From Brevundimonas sp. (GTDB lineage Bacteria; Pseudomonadota; Alphaproteobacteria; Caulobacterales; Caulobacteraceae): a stretch of DNA of 64,000 bases. This document shows positions 46,257 through 53,641 of the stretch, in pieces. Each line of letters opens with the position of its first letter. The first letter of the stretch is position 1. The stretch lies in the NCBI RefSeq assembly GCF_030656255.1, contig NZ_JAUSOE010000026.1:1-64000 (forward strand). The letters are read 5' to 3'. The translations under genes and the position numbers were made by a program. A model generated the notes under the pieces. That model made no database searches and had not been told where the DNA came from. It saw only the letters and a list, made by a program, of their open reading frames with translations.

Positions 46257-46288
46257 AAGAAATAGTCTGTTGAATTTCGTGATCGCGA

Positions 46289-47032
46289 TCAGATCATCGC
46301 CATGCCGCCGTTCACATGCAGGGTCTGGCCCGTCACATAGGCCGCTTCGTTCGACGACAGATAGACGGCGGCGGCCGCGATCTCGTCCCCCGTGCCCAGC
46401 CGACCAGCCGGAATCCGGCCCAGAATGGTCTCGCGCTGCTGCTCGTTCAGCACATCGGTCATCGGCGAGGCGATGAAGCCCGGCGCGATACAGTTGACGG
46501 TGATGCCGCGCGATCCGACCTCCTGCGCCAGCGACTTGGAGAAGCCGATCATCCCGGCCTTGGACGCCGAATAATTGGTCTGACCCGGATTGCCGGTCAC
46601 GCCGACGACCGAGGTAACGCCGATGATTCGCCCCGAACGCCGCTTCATCATCCCCTTCACCGCCGCGCGAGTCAGGCGGAAATAGCTCTCCAGATTGATC
46701 TGGATGACCGACTGGAAGTCCTCGTCCTTCATCCGCATCAGCAGGCCGTCCTTGGTGATGCCCGCATTGGCCACCAGGATGTCCAGCGGCGCGCCCGCCG
46801 CCGCCTCTGCCGCCGCGACCAGATTGTCGACCGACTCGGGGTCCGACAGGTTCGCCGTCGCAAAATGCGCCCGCTCCCCCAGGTCCTTGGCCAGATCCGC
46901 CAGCACCGCCTCGCGCGTGCCCGACAGCACCACGGTCGCGCCCTGGGCGTGCAGCGCCCGCGCCACCGCCCCGCCGATCCCGCCCGTCGCGCCGGTCACC
47001 AGCGCGGTCTTGCCTGCAAGATTGAACATCAT
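46289..47032 (-). CDS. fabG: 3-oxoacyl-ACP reductase
   Basis: NADPH-dependent reduction of beta-ketoacyl-ACP in fatty-acid elongation. The 247-aa short-chain dehydrogenase has TGATGGIGGAVARAL at the N-terminus, NAGITKDGLLMRM near residue 87, and the catalytic Ser (TSVVG), YSASK Tyr/Lys pair near residue 152. The final VTGQTLHVNGGMAMI is typical FabG. It is translationally coupled (ATGA) to the rhomboid gene upstream. Confidence 0.96.
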   Translation of the reverse strand: MMFNLAGKTALVTGATGGIGGAVARALHAQGATVVLSGTREAVLADLAKDLGERAHFATANLSDPESVDNLVAAAEAAAGAPLDILVANAGITKDGLLMRMKDEDFQSVIQINLESYFRLTRAAVKGMMKRRSGRIIGVTSVVGVTGNPGQTNYSASKAGMIGFSKSLAQEVGSRGITVNCIAPGFIASPMTDVLNEQQRETILGRIPAGRLGTGDEIAAAAVYLSSNEAAYVTGQTLHVNGGMAMI

Positions 47033-47631
47033 GTCCTCCGAAGCACCGCCCCATCAGGCCGATGTCTGTCCAACAATAGAAAAACGCCGCCAACGATCAA
47101 ACCGATAGCGAAAGGTACGATATGTCCCGGCTTTACGCCCTCATGGCCGCTCACAAACAGGTCCAGCGCCACGCTGACCGCGACGCCCACGACCGCAGAC
47201 CACCAGCCGACGCTCTTGCGGCCCAGCACCACCAGCGCTGTCGCACACAGCGTCAGATAGGCTTGGGACGCGCCAGACACATAGGCGTCAGGCTGCACCA
47301 GCGCCGACGCCAATTGCCCGAAAGCGCCGCCGATCAGACCTAATGCAAGAACAAGCGGCCAACTCAACCGCCGCGTTAACGCAGACCCGACCAAGCCGAT
47401 GATGACGGCGTTGAGCACCATGTGCGGAAACTTGACGTGCAGCCATTGCGAGGCCAGCAGCTTCCACCCGTTTTCCAGCGTCAAGGTTCGGCCTTCGAAC
47501 GTCCCATAGGCCGTCAGATCGATCGAATGCTGACGCATCCACAGCGGTTGCCCCAGATGAACGGCGACGGCGATCCAGACGAGGATGAGGCTCGCCGCCC
47601 AGACCCACAGGATCGCTTCGCCCCGGCTCAT
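47029..47631 (-). CDS. Rhomboid-family intramembrane serine protease
   Basis: A 200-aa membrane protein of about six helices. SQWLHVKFPHMVLNAV near residue 65 corresponds to the rhomboid HxxxxHxxxN helix, GASQAYL near 120 to the GxSx nucleophile, and PGHIVPFAIG near 170 to the helix bearing the catalytic His, so Ser and His of the dyad are both present. It starts 4 nt after the fabD stop and overlaps fabG by 4 nt, making it an integral member of the fatty-acid operon. Substrate unknown; rhomboids cleave transmembrane segments. Confidence 0.8.
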   Translation of the reverse strand: MSRGEAILWVWAASLILVWIAVAVHLGQPLWMRQHSIDLTAYGTFEGRTLTLENGWKLLASQWLHVKFPHMVLNAVIIGLVGSALTRRLSWPLVLALGLIGGAFGQLASALVQPDAYVSGASQAYLTLCATALVVLGRKSVGWWSAVVGVAVSVALDLFVSGHEGVKPGHIVPFAIGLIVGGVFLLLDRHRPDGAVLRRT

Positions 47632-47635
47632 ATGG

Positions 47636-48583
47636 TCAGGCTTGTGACTTCGCGAAGGCTTCCAGCTCTTCCGGCGTATTCAGCGGCAGACACTCGGCCT
47701 CCGGCGCGATCCGCTTGGCCATGCCGGTCAGCACCTTGCCTGAGCCGATCTCGACAAAGCGGGTGGCCCCACCTTCGGTCGCCATCCACTCCATGCTCTC
47801 GCGCCAGCGCACCCGGCCGGTCACCTGTTCCACCAGCAGACGGCGAATGACTTCCGGATCGCTCTCCGGCCGCGCCAGCACATTGGCCACCACGGGCACG
47901 GCCGGCGCCAGGATGGTCGCCGACGCCAGGGCCGCCGCCATCTCGTCCGCCGCCGGCTGCATCAGCGGGCAGTGGAAGGGCGCCGAGACGTTCAGCGGGA
48001 TCGCCCGCGCGCCCAGTTCCTTGGCCTTCTCGATGGCCCGGTCCACGGCGGCCTTCTCGCCCGAGATGACGATATTGCCGTTGTTGTTGTCGTTGGCGAC
48101 CACGCAGACGCCGATTTCCGAACCGGCCGCCGCCGCCGCTTCCGCCAGGGCCAGATCCGTCTTGGGGCCGATCAGCGAGGCCATCGCCCCCTGCCCCACC
48201 GGAACCGCCCGCTGCATGGCCTGGCCGCGCAGCTTCAGCAGCCGCGCCGTATCCGACAGCGAGATCGCCCCCGCCGCCGCCAGGGCCGAATATTCGCCCA
48301 GCGAGTGACCGGCGACATAGGCCGCCGTCGTGACATCGAACCCGAACTCGACCTTCAGCGCCCGCATCGCCGCCATGGACACCGCCATCAGGGCGGGCTG
48401 GGCGTTCTCGGTCAGGGTCAGCTGGTCCTCGGGGCCTTCGCGCATCAGAACCGACAGTTTCTGGCCCAGGGCCTCGTCCACCTCGGCGAAGACCTCGCGG
48501 GCGGAGGCGAAGGCGTCGGCCAGTTGCGCGCCCATGCCGACGGCCTGGCTGCCCTGCCCCGGAAACAGAAGTGCGAGGGTCAT
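47636..48583 (-). CDS. fabD: Malonyl-CoA:ACP transacylase
   Basis: Transfers malonyl from CoA to ACP to initiate fatty-acid elongation. The 315-aa protein begins LALLFPGQGSQAVGMG, has the nucleophile in GHSLGEYSALAAAG near residue 94, and VSAPFHCPLM with catalytic His near 202. It is the first gene of the leftward fabD-rhomboid-fabG-acpP-fabF-mltG-yicC-gmk cluster. Confidence 0.96.
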   Translation of the reverse strand: MTLALLFPGQGSQAVGMGAQLADAFASAREVFAEVDEALGQKLSVLMREGPEDQLTLTENAQPALMAVSMAAMRALKVEFGFDVTTAAYVAGHSLGEYSALAAAGAISLSDTARLLKLRGQAMQRAVPVGQGAMASLIGPKTDLALAEAAAAAGSEIGVCVVANDNNNGNIVISGEKAAVDRAIEKAKELGARAIPLNVSAPFHCPLMQPAADEMAAALASATILAPAVPVVANVLARPESDPEVIRRLLVEQVTGRVRWRESMEWMATEGGATRFVEIGSGKVLTGMAKRIAPEAECLPLNTPEELEAFAKSQA

Positions 48584-48667
48584 CGACCGCTCCCTGAATC
48601 ATTGATCAAGAGCGCGGACCCCTAAGGCCTGACTTCCCTCAGGGCAAGCGGCGGCGCATGCGTCGCC

Positions 48668-50026
48668 TCAGCCTGCGCGTCGCGCCGAGACCTTGATCTG
48701 GACACCGATCATCTTCGACACCCAGTCGCCGGTGGCGTCGGACTCCAGTCCGAGGTTCAGCGCCGTCCGATCCAGTTCCAGCCGTCCCTCCACGGTGGCG
48801 ACGCCGGCGCTCTCGCGGTAGGTGAAGGGCAGGACCACAGCCAGGCTCGTCGCTTTGATCCGCAGCCGGCCGGTCGCCTGATAGCGATTTCCGCCCAGGG
48901 CGCGGAAGCCGGTCGTTTCGAACCGGGCGGTCGGATACTGGCCGGTATCAAACCATTCGACGCCCTTCAGAGACCCTTCCTGCGTCGCGTCGCCGGTCCG
49001 GGCCGAGGCCGTCTGCACCGTGATCACCGCCTTGGACCCGGCCAAGTCCTCCGGATCGAACCGGATCTGGCCCTCCCACTGTTCGAATCGGCCCTTGAAG
49101 GCCGCACCCGACTGGGTTCCGGCGAAGGCAATGCTGGAGGCGGCGGGGTCGATGGTCCAAGCGCCGGCTTTTACAGGCTGAGGCGTCGCATCCGCCGCGA
49201 CCGGCTCAGGCTCGGGCGCAGGCCCGGGCGCAGGGCCAGCCTCGGATTCCGCTTCCGGCGCAGGCGTCGAGGCTGGAACGGACGCTTCCGGCCGGATCGC
49301 CTCCAGCTCAGGTCTGGCGTAGGGCCGCGCCGCCACGGCGCCGGCCATGGCCACGACCGCGATCAGGGCCACGCCGACGCCCCGCTCGACCCAGGGCGAA
49401 GACGGCGCGGAAACCGCAGCCTCGTGCCCCGCTTTCAGAAATGGAACCATGTGCGCCAGCACTCCGTCGCGATCGACGAACTGGTGCTTCAGCGCCGCCC
49501 CGACGTGCAGGGCGATCAGGACGACCGCGCCCCAGGCCATCGCCGCATGCGCCCCCACGGCCTGGAAGGCCAGGGTCCGCTTCACGCTCGCCGCCAGTTC
49601 GCCCACGCCCGGCAGGTGCGGGATCGGGAACAGGCCGAACCAGCTGGTCGCCACCTCCAGCGCCCGATCCTGCGCCACGGCCCAGCCGGCCGAGACATAC
49701 AGCCACCCCGTCAGCGGCAGGGCCAGCATCAGGGCGTAGAAGGCCACATGGGTCGTATTGGCGGCGAAGGCCTCCCACCGCTTCATCCCGCCCGGCAGGG
49801 CCGGCGGCCGATGCGTCAGCCGCCAGACGATCCGCACCACGGTCAGGGCCAGGATCAGGAAACCGATCGACTTGTGGATCTGGAACACCCGATAGGCCAG
49901 GGCCTGGCTTTCGGGCTGTTCGATGGCGGCGGTCATCCACAATCCCATCGGGATCATCGACAGGATGCAGACGGCGATCCCCCAGTGCAGGGCGATGGCG
50001 ACGGCGGAATAGCGACGGGCGGCCAT
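48668..50026 (-). CDS. Cytochrome b561-YceI fusion protein
   Basis: A 452-aa fusion. Residues ~5-190 are a four-helix prokaryotic cytochrome b561 domain with likely haem ligands in ALHWGIAV, IHKSIGFLIL and IALHVGAALKHQF. A fifth helix (~218-235) and an Ala/Pro/Glu-rich linker lead to a C-terminal YceI beta-barrel (~285-452; WTIDPAASSIAF, FxxxxGxIRFDPEDL), a fold that binds polyisoprenoids such as ubiquinone. The pairing suggests electron transfer between membrane quinol and a periplasmic quinone-like ligand. GGAGAG lies 6 nt before the ATG. Fusions of this kind are known in proteobacteria. Confidence 0.88.
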   Translation of the reverse strand: MAARRYSAVAIALHWGIAVCILSMIPMGLWMTAAIEQPESQALAYRVFQIHKSIGFLILALTVVRIVWRLTHRPPALPGGMKRWEAFAANTTHVAFYALMLALPLTGWLYVSAGWAVAQDRALEVATSWFGLFPIPHLPGVGELAASVKRTLAFQAVGAHAAMAWGAVVLIALHVGAALKHQFVDRDGVLAHMVPFLKAGHEAAVSAPSSPWVERGVGVALIAVVAMAGAVAARPYARPELEAIRPEASVPASTPAPEAESEAGPAPGPAPEPEPVAADATPQPVKAGAWTIDPAASSIAFAGTQSGAAFKGRFEQWEGQIRFDPEDLAGSKAVITVQTASARTGDATQEGSLKGVEWFDTGQYPTARFETTGFRALGGNRYQATGRLRIKATSLAVVLPFTYRESAGVATVEGRLELDRTALNLGLESDATGDWVSKMIGVQIKVSARRAG

Positions 50027-50195
50027 CGAGGCTCTCCGGATCAGTGATGCAACCAGCCCCCGCCGCCTTGCTTGTTCGGCGCGCGGGGGAAACGAGACGC
50101 CCCTCTACACCCGCCACGCTTCATTTCGCAACACTAACTGTATCATTTGAACGGCTCGACGCATGAGCCTTTGCGCCGGACTAATGAGAACAAAT

Positions 50196-50210
50196 GTTCT
50201 TGCTATGTTC
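50196..50210 (+). promoter_or_regulatory. LexA (SOS) box, alphaproteobacterial type
   Basis: GTTC-TTGCTAT-GTTC is an exact match to the GTTC-N7-GTTC operator of alphaproteobacterial LexA. It lies 25 nt before the ATG of the radical SAM gene and covers a likely -10 region (CTATGTT), the position expected for repression. Confidence 0.82.
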
Positions 50211-50235
50211 CATTTTCTGATCCACCTTCCCTTTC

Positions 50236-50505
50236 ATGCAAACCGCCAAGGGAAGAGGCGCGCGTTCGAATGCCACAGGCCGTTACGAGCCCGAGCAGCA
50301 TGAATCGTTCGACGACGGCTGGACGAACGACGACGCCGAGGCCGCGCCGCTGCGCACCACCCTCACGCCCGAACACGCCCGCACCATCATCGCCCGGAAC
50401 GACAGTCCGGACATCGGCTTCGACCGCTCCATCAACCCGTACAAAGGTTGCGAACATGGCTGGCATTGCTATACGGTTCTACATTGGGCACAGCTTGGCC
50501 CATGA
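50236..50505 (+). pseudogene. PA0069-family radical SAM protein, 5' fragment broken by prophage
   Basis: Residues 1-75 match the N-terminus of the PA0069/SplB-like (COG1533) radical SAM family: KGRGARSNATGRYE, DDGW, ARTIIARNDSPDIGFDRSINPYKGCEHG. The family continues with CxYC to complete CxxxCxxC; here the next codons read WHCYTVLHWAQLGP and stop. So the reading frame passes from host into phage DNA at codon 75-76, losing the second and third cluster Cys residues. The product cannot bind its iron-sulfur cluster. Its TGA overlaps the integrase ATG (ATGA). A LexA box precedes it, suggesting an SOS-induced DNA-repair-type gene when intact. Confidence 0.85.
50450..50475. other. attL: left host-phage junction
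   Basis: Host similarity of the radical SAM frame ends within GGCTG at 50458-50462, after the codons for GCEHG. The crossover must lie in or just before this pentamer. The complementary 3' part of the gene should lie at attR outside the window. Confidence 0.7.
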
Positions 50506-52253
50506 ACGCGCCAGTCAACTGCATTTTGTATATTCGCTTCAGCACGAAGCGGCAGGAAACCGGGGCGTCCCGAGAACGCCAGCTTGAGGATTGCCACGCC
50601 TATGCGGCCCGGCAGGGCTGGAATGTCACCCGACTGGTTGAAGACCTCGGGCGGTCAGCTTGGTCAGGCGACCACCTGAACTCGGGGAACCTCGGAACAC
50701 TGGCCAACGAGGTCCGCGCCGGGGAGATTCCGGCTGGCACGATCATCCTGACCGAAAAGCTGGATCGCTTGAGCCGGATGGAAAGCCGGATCACCCGCAG
50801 GTGGATGGAAGACATGACCGACGCCGGGGTGCTGTTCGCCACCGTGTCGCCGGGCAAGCTGTATGACCGCGACACCTTCGGTGGATCGAGGCTGACGGAC
50901 TTCCTCGAAATCCTGTTGGGGGCCAAGGCCGCACACGACTATTCGGAGAACCTGTCTGACAAGGTGACGGACGGTTGGGAAAAGAAAATCAGCCGGGAGA
51001 AATACGACCTGATCACCCGTAAGGTGCCGGGCTGGATCACGGTCACCAAAGAAGGCCAACGGGTCTGCAATCACCACGCCGCGTCGGTGGTGAAGATTTA
51101 CCAGTTGGCCGCCGATGGCCTCGGTGTGCGGATGATCGCCAAGCGACTGAATGACGACAAGGTGCCGACGTGGGGTCGAACCTCGACATGGGATCAGTCG
51201 AACGTCCGCTTTATCCTGACCTCCCCTGCTGCTGAAGGCGACTACCTGTCAGGCGGGGCCAACCCCGGCCGGGTGAAGAACGCCGGGGTCTTCCATCCCG
51301 GCTATTATGAACGGGCCGTGCCCGCCGATCTGGTCGCCAAGGCGCGGGAGAAGATGGCCGGGCGCAAGCTGACCGGCGGTCGGGAATCAGGCAAGGCCGT
51401 CAACCTGTTCTCGGGCCTGATCCTCTGCGATCACTGCGGCTCTCGCATGTATCTGCGGACCCTGCCCAACAAGAGCCGGGTCTACCAGTGTTCAGATGCC
51501 AACCAGCGTCGGGGGTGCTCCCACAACGAGACGTTCCGGTATGACGCCTTCGAAGCCGCCGCGCTCGATGTGGTCCTGACCCGCGCCCTCGATGACCGGC
51601 ACTTCAAACGTCCTGACGACAGCCTGTCGCTGGTCCATCAGGTGGCCGCACAGAAGAAGGCCATAGCCGATGCCGAAACGCTCGCCGGGTCCGCCTACGC
51701 CATCTATCTGAAGCACCCCGACAACCCGATGGCCGAAGCCCGGTTCGAAGAGTTGAGCGCGGCCCTGAAGACGGCGAAGGCCAGCCTTGGACCTCTTGAG
51801 GAAGCCTTGGCCAAGGCCCGTGGTTGGGTCAGTCCGGCCGAACATGCCCGGCGCGTGATGGAAATCCGCGACGCCATCGCCAGCCCGGACAAGGTGACGC
51901 GCGAGGCGGCCCGTCTGAAGGTCATGGACGCCCTTAAGGGGGTCGTGGCTGAAGTCCGGTGCAACGCCGTGGACACGCAGCGAGGCGAGCCTGAACGGAC
52001 GTTCTCGTTGACGCTGGTCGGCGGGATGATCGGGGCCAAGTTCGACAACGCGGGCAACGTCATCGCCGAATACGATCTGACGGAAAACCTGACGACGGTC
52101 ACCCTGCCCGATGGCACTGCGGTCGATATGGCTGCGCCGATCCGGGCCGGGATGCTCGGGGGCGATCCGAAGCTTGAAGCGACCTTGGATGCGGTCCTGC
52201 GCCGTCAGGAAGCCGCTGCGTCTTCCTCTTCCTTGACCGGGGCCAAGGCATAA
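50502..52253 (+). CDS. int: Large serine recombinase (phage integrase)
   Basis: A 583-aa site-specific recombinase. Residues ~7-150 are the resolvase catalytic domain, with the nucleophile Ser14 in YIRFSTKRQE and the LTEKLDRLSRM helix. Next come a recombinase domain (~170-285), a zinc ribbon (LILCDHCGSRM near 325 and QCSDANQRRGC) and a coiled coil (~390-470), the layout of phiC31/Bxb1-type integrases. I use the ATG at 50502; an in-frame ATG at 50448 lies in host sequence. No Shine-Dalgarno precedes this ATG; it overlaps the stop of the truncated host gene (ATGA), implying translational coupling. Its 3' end overlaps a convergent gene by 49 nt. Confidence 0.93.
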   Translation: MNAPVNCILYIRFSTKRQETGASRERQLEDCHAYAARQGWNVTRLVEDLGRSAWSGDHLNSGNLGTLANEVRAGEIPAGTIILTEKLDRLSRMESRITRRWMEDMTDAGVLFATVSPGKLYDRDTFGGSRLTDFLEILLGAKAAHDYSENLSDKVTDGWEKKISREKYDLITRKVPGWITVTKEGQRVCNHHAASVVKIYQLAADGLGVRMIAKRLNDDKVPTWGRTSTWDQSNVRFILTSPAAEGDYLSGGANPGRVKNAGVFHPGYYERAVPADLVAKAREKMAGRKLTGGRESGKAVNLFSGLILCDHCGSRMYLRTLPNKSRVYQCSDANQRRGCSHNETFRYDAFEAAALDVVLTRALDDRHFKRPDDSLSLVHQVAAQKKAIADAETLAGSAYAIYLKHPDNPMAEARFEELSAALKTAKASLGPLEEALAKARGWVSPAEHARRVMEIRDAIASPDKVTREAARLKVMDALKGVVAEVRCNAVDTQRGEPERTFSLTLVGGMIGAKFDNAGNVIAEYDLTENLTTVTLPDGTAVDMAAPIRAGMLGGDPKLEATLDAVLRRQEAAASSSSLTGAKA

Positions 52254-52516
52254 CCCCCGGTCTTGGTCTTGACCTGCATGAACCGGCGGAAGGCGTAGTT
52301 CCCAATTCCGAGGGACATGCCGGATAGAGCCACCACCATGTCGGCGTTGCCGGGGGTCAGGATAGCCACGACCGTCAGGGGCAACATCAGCCACATGTAG
52401 ACCTTCGACAGGGACAGCATGGGGGCGCAGTCCTTCACCGGCGGTTCCAGCACGTTCAGGAACCAGAGGACGGCGAGGATCGCGGACCAGATCGCTGCAA
52501 GGACGCGCCGGATCAT
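52205..52516 (-). CDS. Small phage membrane protein (holin candidate)
   Basis: A 103-aa protein with hydrophobic helices at about residues 4-22, 38-55 and 60-76, and a charged tail ending KEEEDAAAS. The size, helix pattern and place at the end of the tail/lysis transcript suggest a holin or spanin-like role, but no family is recognised. Its ATG overlaps the GIY-YIG gene stop (ATGA), and its last 49 nt overlap the end of the oppositely oriented integrase gene. Confidence 0.6.
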   Translation of the reverse strand: MIRRVLAAIWSAILAVLWFLNVLEPPVKDCAPMLSLSKVYMWLMLPLTVVAILTPGNADMVVALSGMSLGIGNYAFRRFMQVKTKTGGYALAPVKEEEDAAAS

Positions 52517-52923
52517 GCGCCCACCTGAAGCATTCCCGCCACCTTCGAAGGTCGGAAGCGGTTCATGATGTGGCCGTTGTAGAAGGCGCGAGAGCCGTCA
52601 GGAAGCCGGGCATAGAGGACGTTCCGGGCGAACATCTCCCGCGTCTCTTCGTAGTTCATCAACGGCCGGGTCTTGCAGAGCGTCAGGATTTCCCGGCGGA
52701 AGTTGTCCGGGCCGAGCGCGGCCACGTCCTTCTTCAATTCGGTGCATGATCCGAAGTAGCGGCGCCACAGATCGAGGCGGACCTTGCCGTGCTTCTTTTC
52801 CTTCAGAACCTTTTGGCCGACGTAGGCGCGGCCCGTGGTCAGGTTCGTGATCAGGTATGTGAAGCCAGCGAACTTCGTCAGTTCGGCTTCGTCTACGTCG
52901 GGCGGGATGATCCAGTCTGTCAT
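52513..52923 (-). CDS. SegE-like GIY-YIG putative endonuclease
   Basis: A 136-aa protein from the ATG at 52923 (MTDWIIPPD). FTYLITNLTTGRAYVGQK (residues ~20-37) is a GIY-YIG-type core (YLI...YVG), followed by WRRYFGSC, EIL and NYEETREMF blocks with Arg and Glu, as in the SegE-like group of T4-type phages. It may be a freestanding homing endonuclease or DNA-processing enzyme. The octamer GCTAAATA lies 4 nt before the ATG in place of a ribosome site. A GTG at 53022, also near a CTAAATA copy, would extend the frame through the hairpin at 52946-52973; I consider that unlikely. Confidence 0.62.
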   Translation of the reverse strand: MTDWIIPPDVDEAELTKFAGFTYLITNLTTGRAYVGQKVLKEKKHGKVRLDLWRRYFGSCTELKKDVAALGPDNFRREILTLCKTRPLMNYEETREMFARNVLYARLPDGSRAFYNGHIMNRFRPSKVAGMLQVGA

Positions 52924-52927
52924 CCGA

Positions 52928-52935
52928 TATTTAGC
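52928..52935 (-). promoter_or_regulatory. T4-late-like octamer GCTAAATA before the GIY-YIG gene
   Basis: GCTAAATA ends 4 nt before the ATG at 52923; no Shine-Dalgarno sequence is present. It matches the AT-rich motif before three other phage starts and upstream of a fourth. Confidence 0.55.
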
Positions 52936-52945
52936 GGAATGCAAA

Positions 52946-52973
52946 GGGAGGCCGGGGTTCGCCCCGGCCTCCC
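52946..52973 (-). terminator. 12-bp perfect hairpin terminator in the phage lysis region
   Basis: GGGAGGCCGGGG and its exact complement flank a 4-nt loop (CGAA on the minus strand, TTCG on the plus strand), followed on the minus strand by TTTGCATT. A very stable stem between the small membrane gene ending at 53025 and the gene starting at 52923. The T-run is short. Confidence 0.7.
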
Positions 52974-53024
52974 CACACAACACAATCGGAGAATACCGGG
53001 AACCAATGACCCCTCCCGGCACAA

Positions 53025-53210
53025 CTATTTAGTCAGTTTGGGCAATCGGTGGGCGGCTTCGACCACCCCGGCCTTCCACGTCTCGACCCTATGGTTGATG
53101 TGCGCCGCGCCGATCCAGATGATGGCGATGCACGCGATGACGATGGCGGTCCAGCCAGCCAGCTTCGAATAGATCGGGCTGGCTGCGATTGCGTCTATGA
53201 AAGGGATCAT
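53025..53210 (-). CDS. Small phage membrane protein (61 aa)
   Basis: A 61-aa protein starting at the ATG at 53210 (MIPFIDAIAAS) in an ATGA overlap with the gene upstream. Residues ~20-38 (GWTAIVIACIAIIWIGAA) form one transmembrane helix, with a short N-terminus and a basic C-terminus (HRLPKLTK). Consistent with a holin/antiholin or lysis accessory protein. A longer in-frame start would run through the upstream gene. Its TAG stop sits in a CTAAATA copy. Confidence 0.6.
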   Translation of the reverse strand: MIPFIDAIAASPIYSKLAGWTAIVIACIAIIWIGAAHINHRVETWKAGVVEAAHRLPKLTK

Positions 53211-53641
53211 TTCGGCAGCATCGCGACGACGGGCGCCTGAACTTGCTGGACCTGCGCCGCCCGTTCGGTCTTGGCCGTGTTGCTGTTGGAGTTGAAGACC
53301 AGCGCGGTGACGCCGCCGCCGAACGCGACCAGCACCAGCAGACACGCGCCGATGATGAAGGTGCGAATCTCCTTGAATGATTCGTTCGGGGCCTTCGTCG
53401 CCATGTCCCGTTCAAGGTTGGTCAGACGATGGTTGGTCATGGCCTCATCAGCCTTGGTGTTCACCACCTGCATAATGTTGTTTTTCGAGTGGGCGACCTC
53501 GGTGGCGATCTTGTCCGCCATCTTGTCCCCGAGTTCATCGAACTTCCCGGTCAGTTTCTCGACAGCGGTCGTCATGCCCTTCACCTCGGTTTCAAGGCTG
53601 GCAATACGCTCGCCAATTCTGTTGTCTGAAGCCGTCGTCAT
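53207..53641 (-). CDS. Coiled-coil, tail-anchored phage protein (XhlA-like)
   Basis: A 144-aa protein. Residues ~8-90 are a charged coiled coil (RIGERIASLETEVKGMTTAVEKL and LTNLERDMATK), followed by one transmembrane helix (~95-115, FIIGACLLVLVAFGGGVTALVF) and a polar tail. The layout resembles XhlA-type lysis proteins that act with a holin; the next gene is a small single-helix protein, matching that pairing. Starts in a TGATG overlap with the adhesin gene. Confidence 0.62.
   Translation of the reverse strand: MTTASDNRIGERIASLETEVKGMTTAVEKLTGKFDELGDKMADKIATEVAHSKNNIMQVVNTKADEAMTNHRLTNLERDMATKAPNESFKEIRTFIIGACLLVLVAFGGGVTALVFNSNSNTAKTERAAQVQQVQAPVVAMLPK

Noticed and set aside
50448..50501. 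An 18-residue N-terminal extension of the integrase from the ATG at 50448
   Set aside because: This stretch starts in host sequence of the radical SAM gene in another frame; serine integrases start a few residues before the YxRxS motif, as from 50502.
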